From positions 62,001 through 126,000 of the forward strand of contig NZ_JANLOD010000069.1 in assembly GCF_025466085.1 (NCBI RefSeq): 64,000 bases of DNA, written 5' to 3'. A program made the position numbers and the translations under genes. Below the pieces are notes generated by a model that saw only the letters and a program-made list of their open reading frames with translations, was not told the origin of the DNA and did no database searches. Source of the stretch: Pseudomonas sp. 14P_8.1_Bac3. Its GTDB lineage: Bacteria; Pseudomonadota; Gammaproteobacteria; Pseudomonadales; Pseudomonadaceae. Of the stretch, positions 36,011 through 45,602 are shown one piece after another; positions within the stretch are counted from its first letter, which is position 1, and each line of letters opens with the position of its first letter.

Positions 36011-36883
36011 TCAGCGAATGTGTGCGAGCACACCCTGAAGCTCATCGAGAGAGTTGTAACCGATGACCAACTGCCCCTTCCCCTTCTTTCCGTGTCGGAT
36101 CTGCACCGCAGAGCCTAGGCGCTCGGCCAGGCGCTGCTCGAGTCGGGCGATATCAGGGTCGGGCTTTACCGGTTCAGCAGGCTCCTGTTTACCACTCAGC
36201 CACTGGCGAACCAGTGCCTCGGTTTGGCGCACAGTCAGCCCCCGTGCGACAACATGTCGCGCCCCTTCAACCTGTTGATTTTCCGGCAAACCGAGCAAAG
36301 CACGCGCATGACCCATTTCCAGGTCACCGTGGGACAGCATGGTTTTGATGACTTCCGGCAACGCAATCAAACGTAGCAGGTTGGCTACGGTCACGCGGGA
36401 CTTGCCCACGGCTTCGGCCACTTGTTGCTGAGTAAGCTGGAATTCCTGCTGCAAACGCTGCAGGGCCACCGCTTCCTCGATGGGATTGAGGTCTTCGCGC
36501 TGGATGTTCTCGATCAGCGCCATGGCGATCGCGGTTTCATCCGGCACATCGCGAACCATCGCCGGGATGGTTTCCTGGCCGGCCTGCTGGCTGGCGCGCC
36601 AGCGGCGTTCACCGGCGATGATCTCGAAGCGGCCACCGCCGATCGGACGAACCACGATCGGCTGCATCACGCCCTGGGCCTTGATCGACTGCGCCAGTTC
36701 TTCCAGCGCTTGCACGTCCATGTCCCGACGCGGCTGGTATTTGCCGCGCTGGATCAGGTCCAGGGGCAAATGCTGCAGCTCCCGCTGATCGGCCTGTACC
36801 GCTTGTTCTTCCAGCGAGCTGACAGTCGGACCGCTCAGCAGTGCATCCAGTCCACGTCCGAGACCTCGTTTCTTGACGGCCAT
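36011..36883 (-). CDS. parB: Chromosome-partitioning protein ParB
   Basis: A 290-residue CTP-dependent DNA clamp that loads at parS and spreads. The N-terminal CTPase motif GERRWRAS (with GKYQPRRD before it) and the central helix-turn-helix (TQQQVAEAVGKSRVTVANLLRL) are present, followed by a C-terminal dimerisation domain. It is 9 bp after parA. Two parS-like sites lie about 12 kb away in recF. Confidence 0.97.
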   Translation of the reverse strand: MAVKKRGLGRGLDALLSGPTVSSLEEQAVQADQRELQHLPLDLIQRGKYQPRRDMDVQALEELAQSIKAQGVMQPIVVRPIGGGRFEIIAGERRWRASQQAGQETIPAMVRDVPDETAIAMALIENIQREDLNPIEEAVALQRLQQEFQLTQQQVAEAVGKSRVTVANLLRLIALPEVIKTMLSHGDLEMGHARALLGLPENQQVEGARHVVARGLTVRQTEALVRQWLSGKQEPAEPVKPDPDIARLEQRLAERLGSAVQIRHGKKGKGQLVIGYNSLDELQGVLAHIR

Positions 36884-36892
36884 GGGGATTCC

Positions 36893-37690
36893 TTAAGTTG
36901 GCTGAGCAGCGGCAGTGCGTGAGTTTTTGCGTTGACGGCGAACCATCTCGCCCGCCAGTGCCAGGTAGGCGATGGCGCCCCGTGATGTCTTGTCATACGC
37001 CAGCGCCGGCATGCCATAGCTTGGCGCTTCGGCCAAGCGGATGTTGCGCGGAATGACGGTGTCGTACAGCTGCTCGCCGAAGTGCTCTTTGAGCTGCGCC
37101 GAGACGTCGTTCATCAGGCTCAGGCGCGGGTCGTACATGGTTCGCAACAGGCCTTCGACTTTCAGCTCCGGGTTCAGCAGTTCAGCGATTCGCTTGATGT
37201 TATCCACAAGGTCGCTCAAACCTTCGAGTGCAAAATATTCGCACTGCATGGGGATAATCACCCCGTCAGCGGCGACCAGAGCATTCAAGGTCAGCATCGA
37301 CAGCGACGGCGGGCAGTCGATCAAGATGTAATCGTAGTTTTCGCGAATGGGCGCCAATGCGCTGCGCAGGCGGCTTTCCTTCATCTGCATTTCCAGCAGC
37401 ACCACTTCAGCCGCGGTCAAGTCGCGGTTGGCCGGCAACAGTTGGTAACCACCGTGCTCCGAGTAGTGCATGGCCTGGGCCAGATCGCATTCGCCGATCA
37501 GCAGGTCGTAGACCGAGTTTTCCAGGCCGTGTTTATCCACACCGCTACCCATGGTGGCGTTGCCCTGTGGATCGAGATCGATCAACAGCACCCGGCGCTT
37601 GGTAGCGACCAGGGAAGCTGCGAGGTTGATGCAGGTGGTGGTTTTACCCACACCACCTTTCTGGTTCGCAATCGCGAATACCTTAGCCAT
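36893..37690 (-). CDS. parA: Chromosome-partitioning ATPase ParA (Soj)
   Basis: A 265-residue deviant-Walker ATPase: KGGVGKTT at about 11-18 with the signature Lys, LIDLDPQGNAT (Walker A') and ILIDCPPSL (Walker B). It starts at MAKVFAIANQ (ATG 37690); a GTG-type six-residue extension is less likely. It moves ParB-parS complexes along the nucleoid. It is followed by parB and preceded by rsmG. Confidence 0.97.
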   Translation of the reverse strand: MAKVFAIANQKGGVGKTTTCINLAASLVATKRRVLLIDLDPQGNATMGSGVDKHGLENSVYDLLIGECDLAQAMHYSEHGGYQLLPANRDLTAAEVVLLEMQMKESRLRSALAPIRENYDYILIDCPPSLSMLTLNALVAADGVIIPMQCEYFALEGLSDLVDNIKRIAELLNPELKVEGLLRTMYDPRLSLMNDVSAQLKEHFGEQLYDTVIPRNIRLAEAPSYGMPALAYDKTSRGAIAYLALAGEMVRRQRKNSRTAAAQPT

Positions 37691-37708
37691 TCTTGCTTGT
37701 GTTCCCAA

Positions 37709-38353
37709 TCATGCCGTGCGGCGCAGTATCAGCAGATGGCGTTGGCCTTGGCAACCAGGTACGGCCAGGGCGTGTTCGCTATCGAGGTGGAAGTCTGCCG
37801 GCAATGCTACCAGCTCATCGGCCGGATGAACGCCCTTCATTGCCAGCCAGCGTGTATCGGCGTCGCCGAGGTGGCGCGTCCAGTTGCTGAAGTTTTCCAT
37901 GCTGCTGAACGCCCGGGAAATGATCCCGTTGAACGGCTGCGCAGGCTGGAAAGCTTCGACGCGGCTGTGGATAACTTGCAGGTTATCCAGTTTGAGTTCG
38001 AGTTTGACCTGGGTCAGAAAGCGGGTTTTCTTGCCGTTGCTGTCCAGGCAGGTCACTTGCGACGCCGGAAACAGGATCGCCAACGGAATGCCCGGCATGC
38101 CGCCGCCACTGCCAACGTCGAGCCAGCGGCCGTTTTCGACAAACGACATCACACTCAAACTATCGAGCAGGTGCCGTGAAACCATTTCGTCCGGATCGCG
38201 TACGGCGGTCAGGTTGTAAGCCTTGTTCCATTTGATCAACAGCGCCAGATACCCCAGCAGCTGCGCATGCTGGGCCTCTGTCAGTGTGACACCGAGCTGG
38301 CGAGCACCTGTGGATAACTCTTCGGCGTGTTGCGAGGTGACCAACGAACTCAA
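37709..38353 (-). CDS. rsmG: 16S rRNA (guanine527-N7)-methyltransferase
   Basis: A 214-residue S-adenosylmethionine-dependent enzyme (formerly gidB). Motif I is LDVGSGGGMPGIPLAI (about 75-90), followed by CLDSNGKKTRFL. N7 methylation of G527 affects streptomycin response. Its ATG overlaps the mnmG stop by 4 nt. Confidence 0.97.
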   Translation of the reverse strand: MSSLVTSQHAEELSTGARQLGVTLTEAQHAQLLGYLALLIKWNKAYNLTAVRDPDEMVSRHLLDSLSVMSFVENGRWLDVGSGGGMPGIPLAILFPASQVTCLDSNGKKTRFLTQVKLELKLDNLQVIHSRVEAFQPAQPFNGIISRAFSSMENFSNWTRHLGDADTRWLAMKGVHPADELVALPADFHLDSEHALAVPGCQGQRHLLILRRTA

Positions 38354-40248
38354 GCGCTTTGCTCCAACTGACGGCCCGCGCCGCGTTTTTTCAAATGAAT
38401 CATCAACAGCGAAATAGCTGCCGGTGTAACGCCCGGAATGCGTGACGCCTGGCCCAACGTCTCTGGACGGGTCGCACCGAGCTTGCTCTGGATCTCTTTC
38501 GAGAGACCGGAAATGTTCGTGTAATCGATATCCACAGGCAGTTTTGTATCTTCGCTGGCCCGCAGGCGTGCGATTTCATCTTGCTGGCGGTCGATGTAAC
38601 CGGCGTACTTGGTCTTGATCTCGACCTGCTCGGCGACCTGTGGATCTTCTGCGCCCCCACCCGTCACGGCGATCAGACCAGCGTAGTCGACTTCCGGACG
38701 GCTCAGCAGGTTGAGCAAGTTGTATTCGTGGGTCAGCGGAGTGCCGAATTTTTCGGAAATCGCATCGCCCTGCTCCGTGCCTGGGCGAACCCAGGTGCTT
38801 TTCAGGCGTTGTTCTTCCAGCTCAATGCTCTCGCGCTTGGTGCAGAAGGCCGCCCAGCGCGCGTCATCGACCAGACCCAGCTCGCGACCTTTTTCGGTCA
38901 GGCGCAGATCGGCGTTGTCTTCGCGCAGGATGAGGCGGTACTCGGCACGGGAGGTGAACATCCGGTACGGCTCTTGGGTTCCGAGGGTGATCAGGTCATC
39001 GACCAATACACCGATGTACGCCTCATCGCGGCGTGGGCACCAGGCGTCTTTGCCCTGTGCGCGCAAAGCGGCGTTGGCCCCGGCCAGCAAACCCTGGGCG
39101 CCGGCTTCTTCGTAACCGGTGGTGCCGTTGATTTGTCCGGCGAAGAACAGGCCGCCGATGACTTTGGTTTCGAGACTGTATTTCAGGTCACGCGGATCGA
39201 AATAGTCGTACTCGATGGCGTAGCCCGGGCGAACAATGTGCGCGTTTTCCATGCCACGGATCGATTGCACAATCTGGAGTTGCACATCGAATGGCAGCGA
39301 GGTGGAGATCCCGTTCGGATACAACTCGTGCGTCGTCAGGCCTTCTGGCTCAATGAAAACCTGATGGCTGTCCTTGTCGGCAAAGCGGTGGATCTTGTCT
39401 TCGATCGATGGGCAATAACGCGGCCCGATGCCTTCGATCAGCCCGGCATCGGAATACATCGGCGAACGATCGAGGTTCGCGGCAATGATTTCGTGGGTCC
39501 GGGCGTTGGTATGGGTAATCCAGCAGCTTACCTGTTTCGGGTGCTGCTCCTTGGAGCCCATAAACGACATCACCGGGATCGGCGTATCCCCGGCTTGCTC
39601 GGTCATGACCGAGAAATCGACAGAACGACCATCGATACGCGGTGGCGTACCGGTTTTCAAACGACCGACACGCAGCGGCAATTCACGCAGACGGTGGGCC
39701 AGGGCGATCGAAGGCGGATCACCGGCGCGGCCGCCGGAATAATTCTGCATGCCGATGTGGATAAGTCCGCCCAGGAAGGTGCCGGTGGTCAATACCACCG
39801 AGTCCGCGAAGAAACGCAGGCCCATTTGGGTGACGACACCGCGCACTTGTTCCTGCTCGACGATCAGATCGTCGGCGGCCTGTTGAAATATCCACAGGTT
39901 CGCCTGGTTTTCCAGGGCTTCGCGGACAGCGGCTTTGTAGAGAACCCGATCAGCCTGAGCGCGGGTCGCACGCACGGCGGGGCCTTTACGGCTGTTCAGA
40001 ACGCGGAACTGGATGCCGCCTTTATCGGTAGCCATGGCCATCGCGCCGCCGAGGGCATCGATTTCCTTGACCAGATGACTTTTGCCGATCCCGCCAATTG
40101 CAGGGTTGCAGCTCATGGCGCCGAGGGTTTCCACGTTATGCGTCAGCAACAGGGTTTTTGCCCCCATACGTGCTGACGCCAGTGCTGCCTCGGTACCGGC
40201 ATGACCGCCGCCGATGACGATCACTTCAAAACGGGAAGGGAAATCCAC
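38350..40248 (-). CDS. mnmG: tRNA uridine 5-carboxymethylaminomethyl modification enzyme, FAD subunit
   Basis: A 632-residue protein (formerly gidA). FAD-binding GGGHAGTEAALA is near residue 13, CNPAIGGIGKSHLVKE follows, and the C-terminal domain contacts MnmE. With MnmE it makes cmnm5U34 in tRNAs. The GTG at 40248 was chosen because GAGG lies 6 nt upstream; another GTG is directly before it. It is first in the mnmG-rsmG-parA-parB operon, and its 5' side abuts a DnaA-box-rich region. Confidence 0.96.
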   Translation of the reverse strand: MDFPSRFEVIVIGGGHAGTEAALASARMGAKTLLLTHNVETLGAMSCNPAIGGIGKSHLVKEIDALGGAMAMATDKGGIQFRVLNSRKGPAVRATRAQADRVLYKAAVREALENQANLWIFQQAADDLIVEQEQVRGVVTQMGLRFFADSVVLTTGTFLGGLIHIGMQNYSGGRAGDPPSIALAHRLRELPLRVGRLKTGTPPRIDGRSVDFSVMTEQAGDTPIPVMSFMGSKEQHPKQVSCWITHTNARTHEIIAANLDRSPMYSDAGLIEGIGPRYCPSIEDKIHRFADKDSHQVFIEPEGLTTHELYPNGISTSLPFDVQLQIVQSIRGMENAHIVRPGYAIEYDYFDPRDLKYSLETKVIGGLFFAGQINGTTGYEEAGAQGLLAGANAALRAQGKDAWCPRRDEAYIGVLVDDLITLGTQEPYRMFTSRAEYRLILREDNADLRLTEKGRELGLVDDARWAAFCTKRESIELEEQRLKSTWVRPGTEQGDAISEKFGTPLTHEYNLLNLLSRPEVDYAGLIAVTGGGAEDPQVAEQVEIKTKYAGYIDRQQDEIARLRASEDTKLPVDIDYTNISGLSKEIQSKLGATRPETLGQASRIPGVTPAAISLLMIHLKKRGAGRQLEQSA

Positions 40249-41107
40249 CACGCACCTCGTGCCTGCTTAAGTAGGTAATTCAGGAATAGTTTGGCCCCGG
40301 GTTTCTGGACCAGGTCGGCAAGTATAGGGACTTCGCCCTTCCTAAAGAACCCTTTGCACAAAATTTAACCAGCTGTGGAGAACTCGAGGTTATAGAAATT
40401 AAAAAGAGAGAAATTTATTAAATCTTTGTTTTTATGTTTATTTCTACTGAGCAAGATTTCTGTGGATAGATTGATACAGCCCTTTATTTTCAATGTGTAC
40501 AGCGTTCCAAAACCCTGTGTCCATGTGCCAATGAGGCCCTTGGATAACCGGTGTAAGCCTGTGGATGAATGAGGTTGTTATCCACAGCGGCGGTTATCTT
40601 CAGTTTTCAGCCCCTGTTATCAACTGCCCTTAGTGGCAGTTATTCACAGGGCTTAATCCACAGAAAAGTGTCTCTCAACCTGAATCTCGGACACAGACAT
40701 CCCGCCAGCGTTACCAGAATGGCGCCAAGTCTTTAAAAGAGCGCTATGCCGCGCAGATTTGCGAGACCAAGGACTATCGGTTTGGTGAACGATCGTTATC
40801 GTCGGCGCGACCACATCCAGTTACCGCCGTCTCGGCGAGAGCCGACGCCTTATGGGAAGCTGGATGCCGGCGATATAGCGCAGTGGACGCCGTAACTGGT
40901 TATCAGATCGACCGCAACTGGAGCGTCGACCTGAACGCGAAACCTGTTCGATAAGAAAATACGTTTCGGGGTGTAACGAAGGGGGCAGTGCTATTGGGTT
41001 AAACACGAACCCTGCTTGGCTCGGTTTCGCACAACGGGTGCTAATAACGCTGCGGATTGTGGATAAATTACCCACAACCCGCAGATTTCAATCGCAGGAC
41101 CGACGTC
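40249..41107. other. DnaA-box-rich intergenic region, second origin-like module
   Basis: No gene is supported in this 859-bp gap between mnmG and mnmE. An AT-rich stretch (about 40380-40460) is followed by DnaA-type boxes: TGTGGATAG 40461, TTATCCACA 40578, TTATTCACA 40640, TAATCCACA 40654, then TGTGGATAA 41058 and TTACCCACA 41068. The first group has the same order and nearly the same distances as in the dnaA-upstream region. An 84-codon minus-strand frame near 40821 looks spurious. Confidence 0.7.
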
Positions 41108-42478
41108 CTATTTCCCGATACAGAAGCTGGAAAAGATTCTTCCCAGCAGATCATCCGAACTGAATGCGCCAGTGATTTCCCCCAACGATTGCTGCGCCTG
41201 TCGCAAATCTTCTGCCAACAGTTCGCCCGCGCCTGCCAGGGTCAACTGCGCGCGACCATGCTCGAGCGACGCACTGGCGTGGCGCAATGCCTCGAGGTGC
41301 CGCCGGCGAGCGCTGAAGCTGCTTTCCGAGGTCTGTTCGTAGCCCATGCACGCCTTGAGATGATCGCGCAGCAGTTCCAGACCCTCTCCGGCCGATTTGG
41401 CGCTCAAGCTAAGGGTGACATGGCCATCCGTGCTGACTTCCAGAGCGATCGCTTCACCCGTCAGGTCCGCTTTGTTGCGGATCAAGGTGACTTTGGCCGG
41501 ATCGGGGCGCACCTCAAGAAACTCCGGCCACAATGCAAACGGATCGAGCGCTTCAGGGGCGGTTGCGTCGACCACCAGCAACACTCGATCGGCCTCGCCA
41601 ATGGCTTTCAACGCCCGTTCAACACCAATCTTCTCCACCTGGTCATCGGTGTCCCGCAGACCCGCGGTGTCGACCACGTGCAACGGCATGCCATCGATGT
41701 GGATATGTTCGCGAAGAATGTCTCGGGTCGTGCCGGCGATTTCGGTCACGATCGCTGCCTCGCGACCGGCGAGCGCATTCAACAGGCTGGATTTACCGGC
41801 GTTAGGGCGACCGGCGATTACCACGGTCATACCGTCTCTCAATAAAGCACCCTGCCCGGCTTCACGCAGGACTGTGGATAACTCTTCGCGCACTTTATCG
41901 AGCATGCTCAGCACGTGGCCATCGGCAAGAAAGTCGATTTCTTCTTCCGGAAAGTCGATGGCCGCTTCAACATAGATCCGCAGGCCGATCAGCTGCTCGG
42001 TAAGGTTATGCACACGTTCAGAAAAGGCGCCTTGCAAGGATCGCAGCGCATTGCGCGCTGCCTGTGCAGAACTGGCCTCGATCAAATCGGCAATGGCTTC
42101 AGCTTGAGCCAGGTCGAGCTTGTCATTGAGGAATGCCCGTTCGCTGAATTCTCCCGGCCGGGCCAGGCGACATCCCAATTCCAGGCAACGCTTGAGCAAC
42201 ATATCCAGCACGACCGGGCCACCGTGCCCCTGTAGTTCCAGGACATCTTCACCGGTAAATGAATTCGGGCCCGGGAAATACAAAGCGATGCCTTGGTCGA
42301 GGACTTCCCCGTTCAAACCGAAAAACGGACCGTAATGGGCAAAACGCGGCTTGAGCTCACGACCGCTGAATGCCTTGGCCGCTGCAGCTGCCAGCGGCCC
42401 GGAAATACGGACGATGCCCACACCGCCACGACCTTGAGCGGTGGCGACGGCGGCGATGGTTTCACGAGGAGCGCTCAT
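41108..42478 (-). CDS. mnmE: tRNA modification GTPase
   Basis: A 456-residue protein (formerly trmE). The N-terminal tetrahydrofolate-binding domain (PRETIAAVATAQGRGGVGIVRISG), an inserted G domain with P-loop GRPNAGKSS, DTAGLRDT and NKAD, and the C-terminal CIGK motif with the catalytic Cys are all present. It is the partner of MnmG. The ATG at 42478 is chosen over a TTG six codons earlier. Confidence 0.97.
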   Translation of the reverse strand: MSAPRETIAAVATAQGRGGVGIVRISGPLAAAAAKAFSGRELKPRFAHYGPFFGLNGEVLDQGIALYFPGPNSFTGEDVLELQGHGGPVVLDMLLKRCLELGCRLARPGEFSERAFLNDKLDLAQAEAIADLIEASSAQAARNALRSLQGAFSERVHNLTEQLIGLRIYVEAAIDFPEEEIDFLADGHVLSMLDKVREELSTVLREAGQGALLRDGMTVVIAGRPNAGKSSLLNALAGREAAIVTEIAGTTRDILREHIHIDGMPLHVVDTAGLRDTDDQVEKIGVERALKAIGEADRVLLVVDATAPEALDPFALWPEFLEVRPDPAKVTLIRNKADLTGEAIALEVSTDGHVTLSLSAKSAGEGLELLRDHLKACMGYEQTSESSFSARRRHLEALRHASASLEHGRAQLTLAGAGELLAEDLRQAQQSLGEITGAFSSDDLLGRIFSSFCIGK

Positions 42479-42510
42479 AAACCGATATCCAGACAAAAGT
42501 GACAGATAGC

Positions 42511-42535
42511 AAAACGCCCCACTAGGGGGCGTTTT
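42511..42535 (-). terminator. Intrinsic terminator after yidC
   Basis: Arms AAAACGCCCC / GGGGCGTTTT with a 5-nt loop, 22 bp after the yidC stop on the minus strand and before mnmE. The U-run is only TTTT. Confidence 0.75.
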
Positions 42536-42557
42536 GAGTGGTTATCCACAGTGTAAA

Positions 42558-44243
42558 TCAGGCAGCTGCCTTGGTAGCCGCTTCGATCTTACGTGTGATG
42601 TACCACTGTTGGGCGATCGACAGGCAGTTGTTCACTACCCAGTACAGGACCAGACCCGCCGGGAACCACAGGAAGAAGAAGGTGAAGATGATTGGCATCA
42701 GCTTCATCACCTTGGCCTGCATCGGGTCCGGAGGTGTCGGGTTCAACTGCTGCTGAATGAACATGGTTGCACCCATGATGATCGGCAGAATGAAGAACGG
42801 ATCCTTGATCGACAGGTCGGTGATCCACAGCATGAACGGCGCCTGGCGCATTTCAACGCTTTCCAGCAGAACCCAGTACAACGAAAGGAATACCGGCATC
42901 TGCACGAGGATTGGCAAGCAACCACCCAGCGGATTGATCTTTTCTTTCTTGTACAGCTCCATCATGGCTTGCGACATTTTCTGCCGGTCATCGCCATGTT
43001 GCTCTTTCAGGGCAGCCAGTTTCGGTGCCACTGCGCGCATACGGGCCATGGATTTGTAGCTGGCAGCCGACAGCGGGAAGAAAATCCCCTTGATCAGCAT
43101 GGTCAGGAAGATGATCGACCAACCCCAGTTACCGACCAGCGCGTGGATGTGTTGCAACAGCCAGAAGATTGGCTGGGCAATGAACCACAGAATGCCGTAG
43201 TCGACAGTCAGTTCCAGGCCTGGGGACAACTCTTTCAGCACGGCCTGGCTTTTCGGGCCGGCGTACAGAACAGCGCTGGTCTCGGCTTTCGCACCCGGGG
43301 CAACAGTGATTGCCGGGGCGGTGTAGCCGATGATGTAGTTGCCTTTGCTGTCTTTACGGGTCTGGACGACGTTGTTTTCGCCCTTCGCCGGAATCCATGC
43401 CGTCACGAAGTAGTGCTGCAGCCAGGCAACCCAACCACCGTTGACGGTTTCTTTCAGCTGAGCCTTGTCCATGTCTTTCATCGACACTTTCTTGTACGGC
43501 TCGTTACTTGTCCACAGGGCGGCGCCCAGGTAAGTCGCGGTGCCGGTGGCAGTGCTGGAAGAAGGATCGGAGCTGGCGTCACGCTTGAGCTGCGCGAACA
43601 TTGCGCCGGACCAGGGCTTGGCGCTTTCATTGTCGATCAGGTAAGAAACGGTTACGTCATACAGGCCACGTTTCACGGTGAAACGCTTGATGTAGTTGAC
43701 GCCGTCTTTACTGAACTTCAGGTCAACGACCAATTGGTCCTGACCGTCAGCCAGTTGATAGATCTTCTTCTCCGAGGAGTAAACCGGACGACCGGCAGGA
43801 CTTGCGTCCGGGCCATCGGCGCCGATCAGACCGCTCTGGGCCAGATACGTCCGCTCGTTGCCGTTATCGAACAACTGGAATGGAATTTCCGGATGGTCTT
43901 GGCGACGTGGATACAGCGGCAGCGTCAATTGGGCAACATCGCCACCTTGTGGATCGATTGCCAGGTTGAGCACATCCGTTTTGATCTGGATGAGGTCTTT
44001 GCTTACAGCTACTGGCGTTTCAGCAGGTGCAGTGGCACTGGTATCGCTTGCGGCGCGTGGAATGTCGTCACTGACAGAAGCATTATTGCCAGTCGCCGTA
44101 TCCGGTAGGCCCGGTGCGGTAGTACTGGAAGCAACATTCTGAGTCGGCAGGGCAGCCTGGCCATAGTCCTGGTTCCATTTAAGAACCATAACGTAGGACA
44201 CGATTGCCAGGGCGACGATCAGGATCGTGCGTTTGATATCCAT
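42558..44243 (-). CDS. yidC: Membrane protein insertase YidC
   Basis: A 561-residue inner-membrane insertase. One N-terminal helix (TILIVALAIVSYVMVLKW) leads to a large periplasmic beta-sandwich (to about residue 340), then the five-helix conserved core (WGWSIIFLTMLIKGIFFPLS, CLPILVQMPVFLSLYWVL, FFLWFPAGLVLYWVVNN). It inserts Sec-dependent and Sec-independent proteins, including ATP synthase c. It is 2 bp after yidD. Confidence 0.98.
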   Translation of the reverse strand: MDIKRTILIVALAIVSYVMVLKWNQDYGQAALPTQNVASSTTAPGLPDTATGNNASVSDDIPRAASDTSATAPAETPVAVSKDLIQIKTDVLNLAIDPQGGDVAQLTLPLYPRRQDHPEIPFQLFDNGNERTYLAQSGLIGADGPDASPAGRPVYSSEKKIYQLADGQDQLVVDLKFSKDGVNYIKRFTVKRGLYDVTVSYLIDNESAKPWSGAMFAQLKRDASSDPSSSTATGTATYLGAALWTSNEPYKKVSMKDMDKAQLKETVNGGWVAWLQHYFVTAWIPAKGENNVVQTRKDSKGNYIIGYTAPAITVAPGAKAETSAVLYAGPKSQAVLKELSPGLELTVDYGILWFIAQPIFWLLQHIHALVGNWGWSIIFLTMLIKGIFFPLSAASYKSMARMRAVAPKLAALKEQHGDDRQKMSQAMMELYKKEKINPLGGCLPILVQMPVFLSLYWVLLESVEMRQAPFMLWITDLSIKDPFFILPIIMGATMFIQQQLNPTPPDPMQAKVMKLMPIIFTFFFLWFPAGLVLYWVVNNCLSIAQQWYITRKIEAATKAAA

Positions 44244-44245
44244 GA

Positions 44246-44491
44246 TTACTCGGCCATCGAAGAAGAACGGGAGGTAGGGATAGGTGGAACCGGGTCATAA
44301 CCACCGGGATTCCACGGATGACAGCGACCTAAACGACGAAAGGTCAGCCAGCCACCGCGCAGAAGGCCATGATTTTCTATGGCTTCTAACGCGTAGCAGG
44401 AACAACTGGGGTAGAAACGACAGTGACTGGCCATCAGGGGACTAATGGCATAGCGGTAAAACTGGATCGGAACGAGTGCCAGTTTACGCAT
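44246..44491 (-). CDS. yidD: Membrane protein insertion efficiency factor
   Basis: An 81-residue protein of the YidD family. The Cys-rich HCRFYPSCSCYALEAI and the amphipathic start (LVPIQFYRYAISPLM) are diagnostic. It overlaps the end of rnpA by 8 nt and is 2 bp from yidC, the usual rpmH-rnpA-yidD-yidC cluster. Confidence 0.95.
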   Translation of the reverse strand: MRKLALVPIQFYRYAISPLMASHCRFYPSCSCYALEAIENHGLLRGGWLTFRRLGRCHPWNPGGYDPVPPIPTSRSSSMAE

Positions 44492-44885
44492 CGGGACTGT
44501 CTACCCCTACAGTTTCGGTTTTGACTGCTGGTACTGGCGTGCTGCGTGCCAGACGCTTCCAGAGCTTGCCGAAATGCTGAATCAATTCGGGGTTTTCTAC
44601 GTCACCCAAACCTTTGCGCGCGACGATAACAATGTCCCAGCCGACCAGCGAATCCTGGTTCAGACGGAACGATTCGCGCATCAGACGTTTGAGGCGATTG
44701 CGCTCGACGGAGAGCTTTACGCTCTTTTTCCCGATAACCAGCCCGAGACGGGGGTGATCAAGATCGTTGTTGCGCGCAAGGAGCAGGAGATTTTTCCCCG
44801 GAACCTTGCCGGTAGGGGAGTCAAAGACCGCCTTGAAATGCCGGGGAGTAAGCAGACGCTTTTCCCGACTGAAGTCCTGACTCAC
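44484..44885 (-). CDS. rnpA: Ribonuclease P protein component
   Basis: A 133-residue basic protein with the RnpA signature SVKLSVERNRLKRLMRESF. It binds RNase P RNA in tRNA 5' maturation. The start is taken as GTG at 44885 (VSQDFSREKRLL), as the family begins there. The GGAG sits directly before it, so spacing is poor; a longer frame to 44981 overlaps rpmH and is rejected. It is 16 bp after rpmH. Confidence 0.93.
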   Translation of the reverse strand: MSQDFSREKRLLTPRHFKAVFDSPTGKVPGKNLLLLARNNDLDHPRLGLVIGKKSVKLSVERNRLKRLMRESFRLNQDSLVGWDIVIVARKGLGDVENPELIQHFGKLWKRLARSTPVPAVKTETVGVDSPDA

Positions 44886-44901
44886 CTCCAGTGCCGGATT
44901 A

Positions 44902-45036
44902 TCAAACTGCCAGACGCGCACGACCTTTGGCGCGACGACGCGACAGGACGGCACGACCGTTCTTGGTAGCCATGCGAGCACGGAAACCGTGGGTACGAGC
45001 GCGTTTGATAGTGCTTGGTTGGAAAGTACGTTTCAT
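44902..45036 (-). CDS. rpmH: 50S ribosomal protein L34
   Basis: A 44-residue, strongly basic ribosomal protein. It starts MKRTFQPSTIKRARTHGFR and ends RRRAKGRARLAV. It is the first gene of the rpmH-rnpA-yidD-yidC cluster, divergent from dnaA across the origin. Confidence 0.96.
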   Translation of the reverse strand: MKRTFQPSTIKRARTHGFRARMATKNGRAVLSRRRAKGRARLAV

Positions 45037-45602
45037 TGTCGTGTTACCTGGTTCGTCCACAACGGGCCGGAATGGCCCCCGTTTTAAGAGACCGGGGATT
45101 CTAGAGAAAGCAAGCCTCTAGGTCAATTTCCAACCAGCGTTTCCTTATAAATAGATCTCCGGTGGTTTTGCTCGCCTTCAACCTTGGCCAAATATAAAAA
45201 TAAAGAAGGAAAGTATTTAAAGCTTTTCTGTAAAGCTTATAAAAGCTAGAGCAACGATCTTCTGTGGATAACTGCCTTAAGGCCTTCAAAGACGTGATGT
45301 ACAGAGGATGACAACTACGCTGGAAAACGGTGGTCAGCCTGTGCTGCGCTGTCGGATAACCTGTGGGTGAAAGGGGTTGTTATCCACAGGCCAGTTATCC
45401 ACCGAGTTTCGCCCCCACTTGTGCAATGACCTCAAGGGCGGTTATCCACAGAGCTTATGCACAGACCATTGGTCGTCTTTTTTGCGTATAACGCGTTGAT
45501 TCTTCTTGGTCGGTGCACAACCTTCGTGTGGATAAGTCGGCGTCTGATCGCTACAATGGCCGCTTGTTTTTGCCTCACCGGCTTTCAACTTAGGGGATAT
45601 CC
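45037..45602. other. oriC: Presumed oriC region between rpmH and dnaA
   Basis: A 566-bp non-coding region. An AT-rich segment (about 45180-45250) is followed by DnaA-type boxes: TGTGGATAA 45263-45271, TTATCCACA 45380, TTATCCACC 45395, TTATCCACA 45442, TTATGCACA 45455 and TGTGGATAA 45527. The position, composition and box cluster match the known Pseudomonas origin. It also holds the divergent rpmH and dnaA promoters, probably DnaA-autoregulated. Confidence 0.85.

Noticed and set aside
40821..41075. 84-codon minus-strand frame in the mnmG-mnmE gap
   Set aside because: No start signal, no family features, and it lies in DnaA-box-bearing non-coding DNA.
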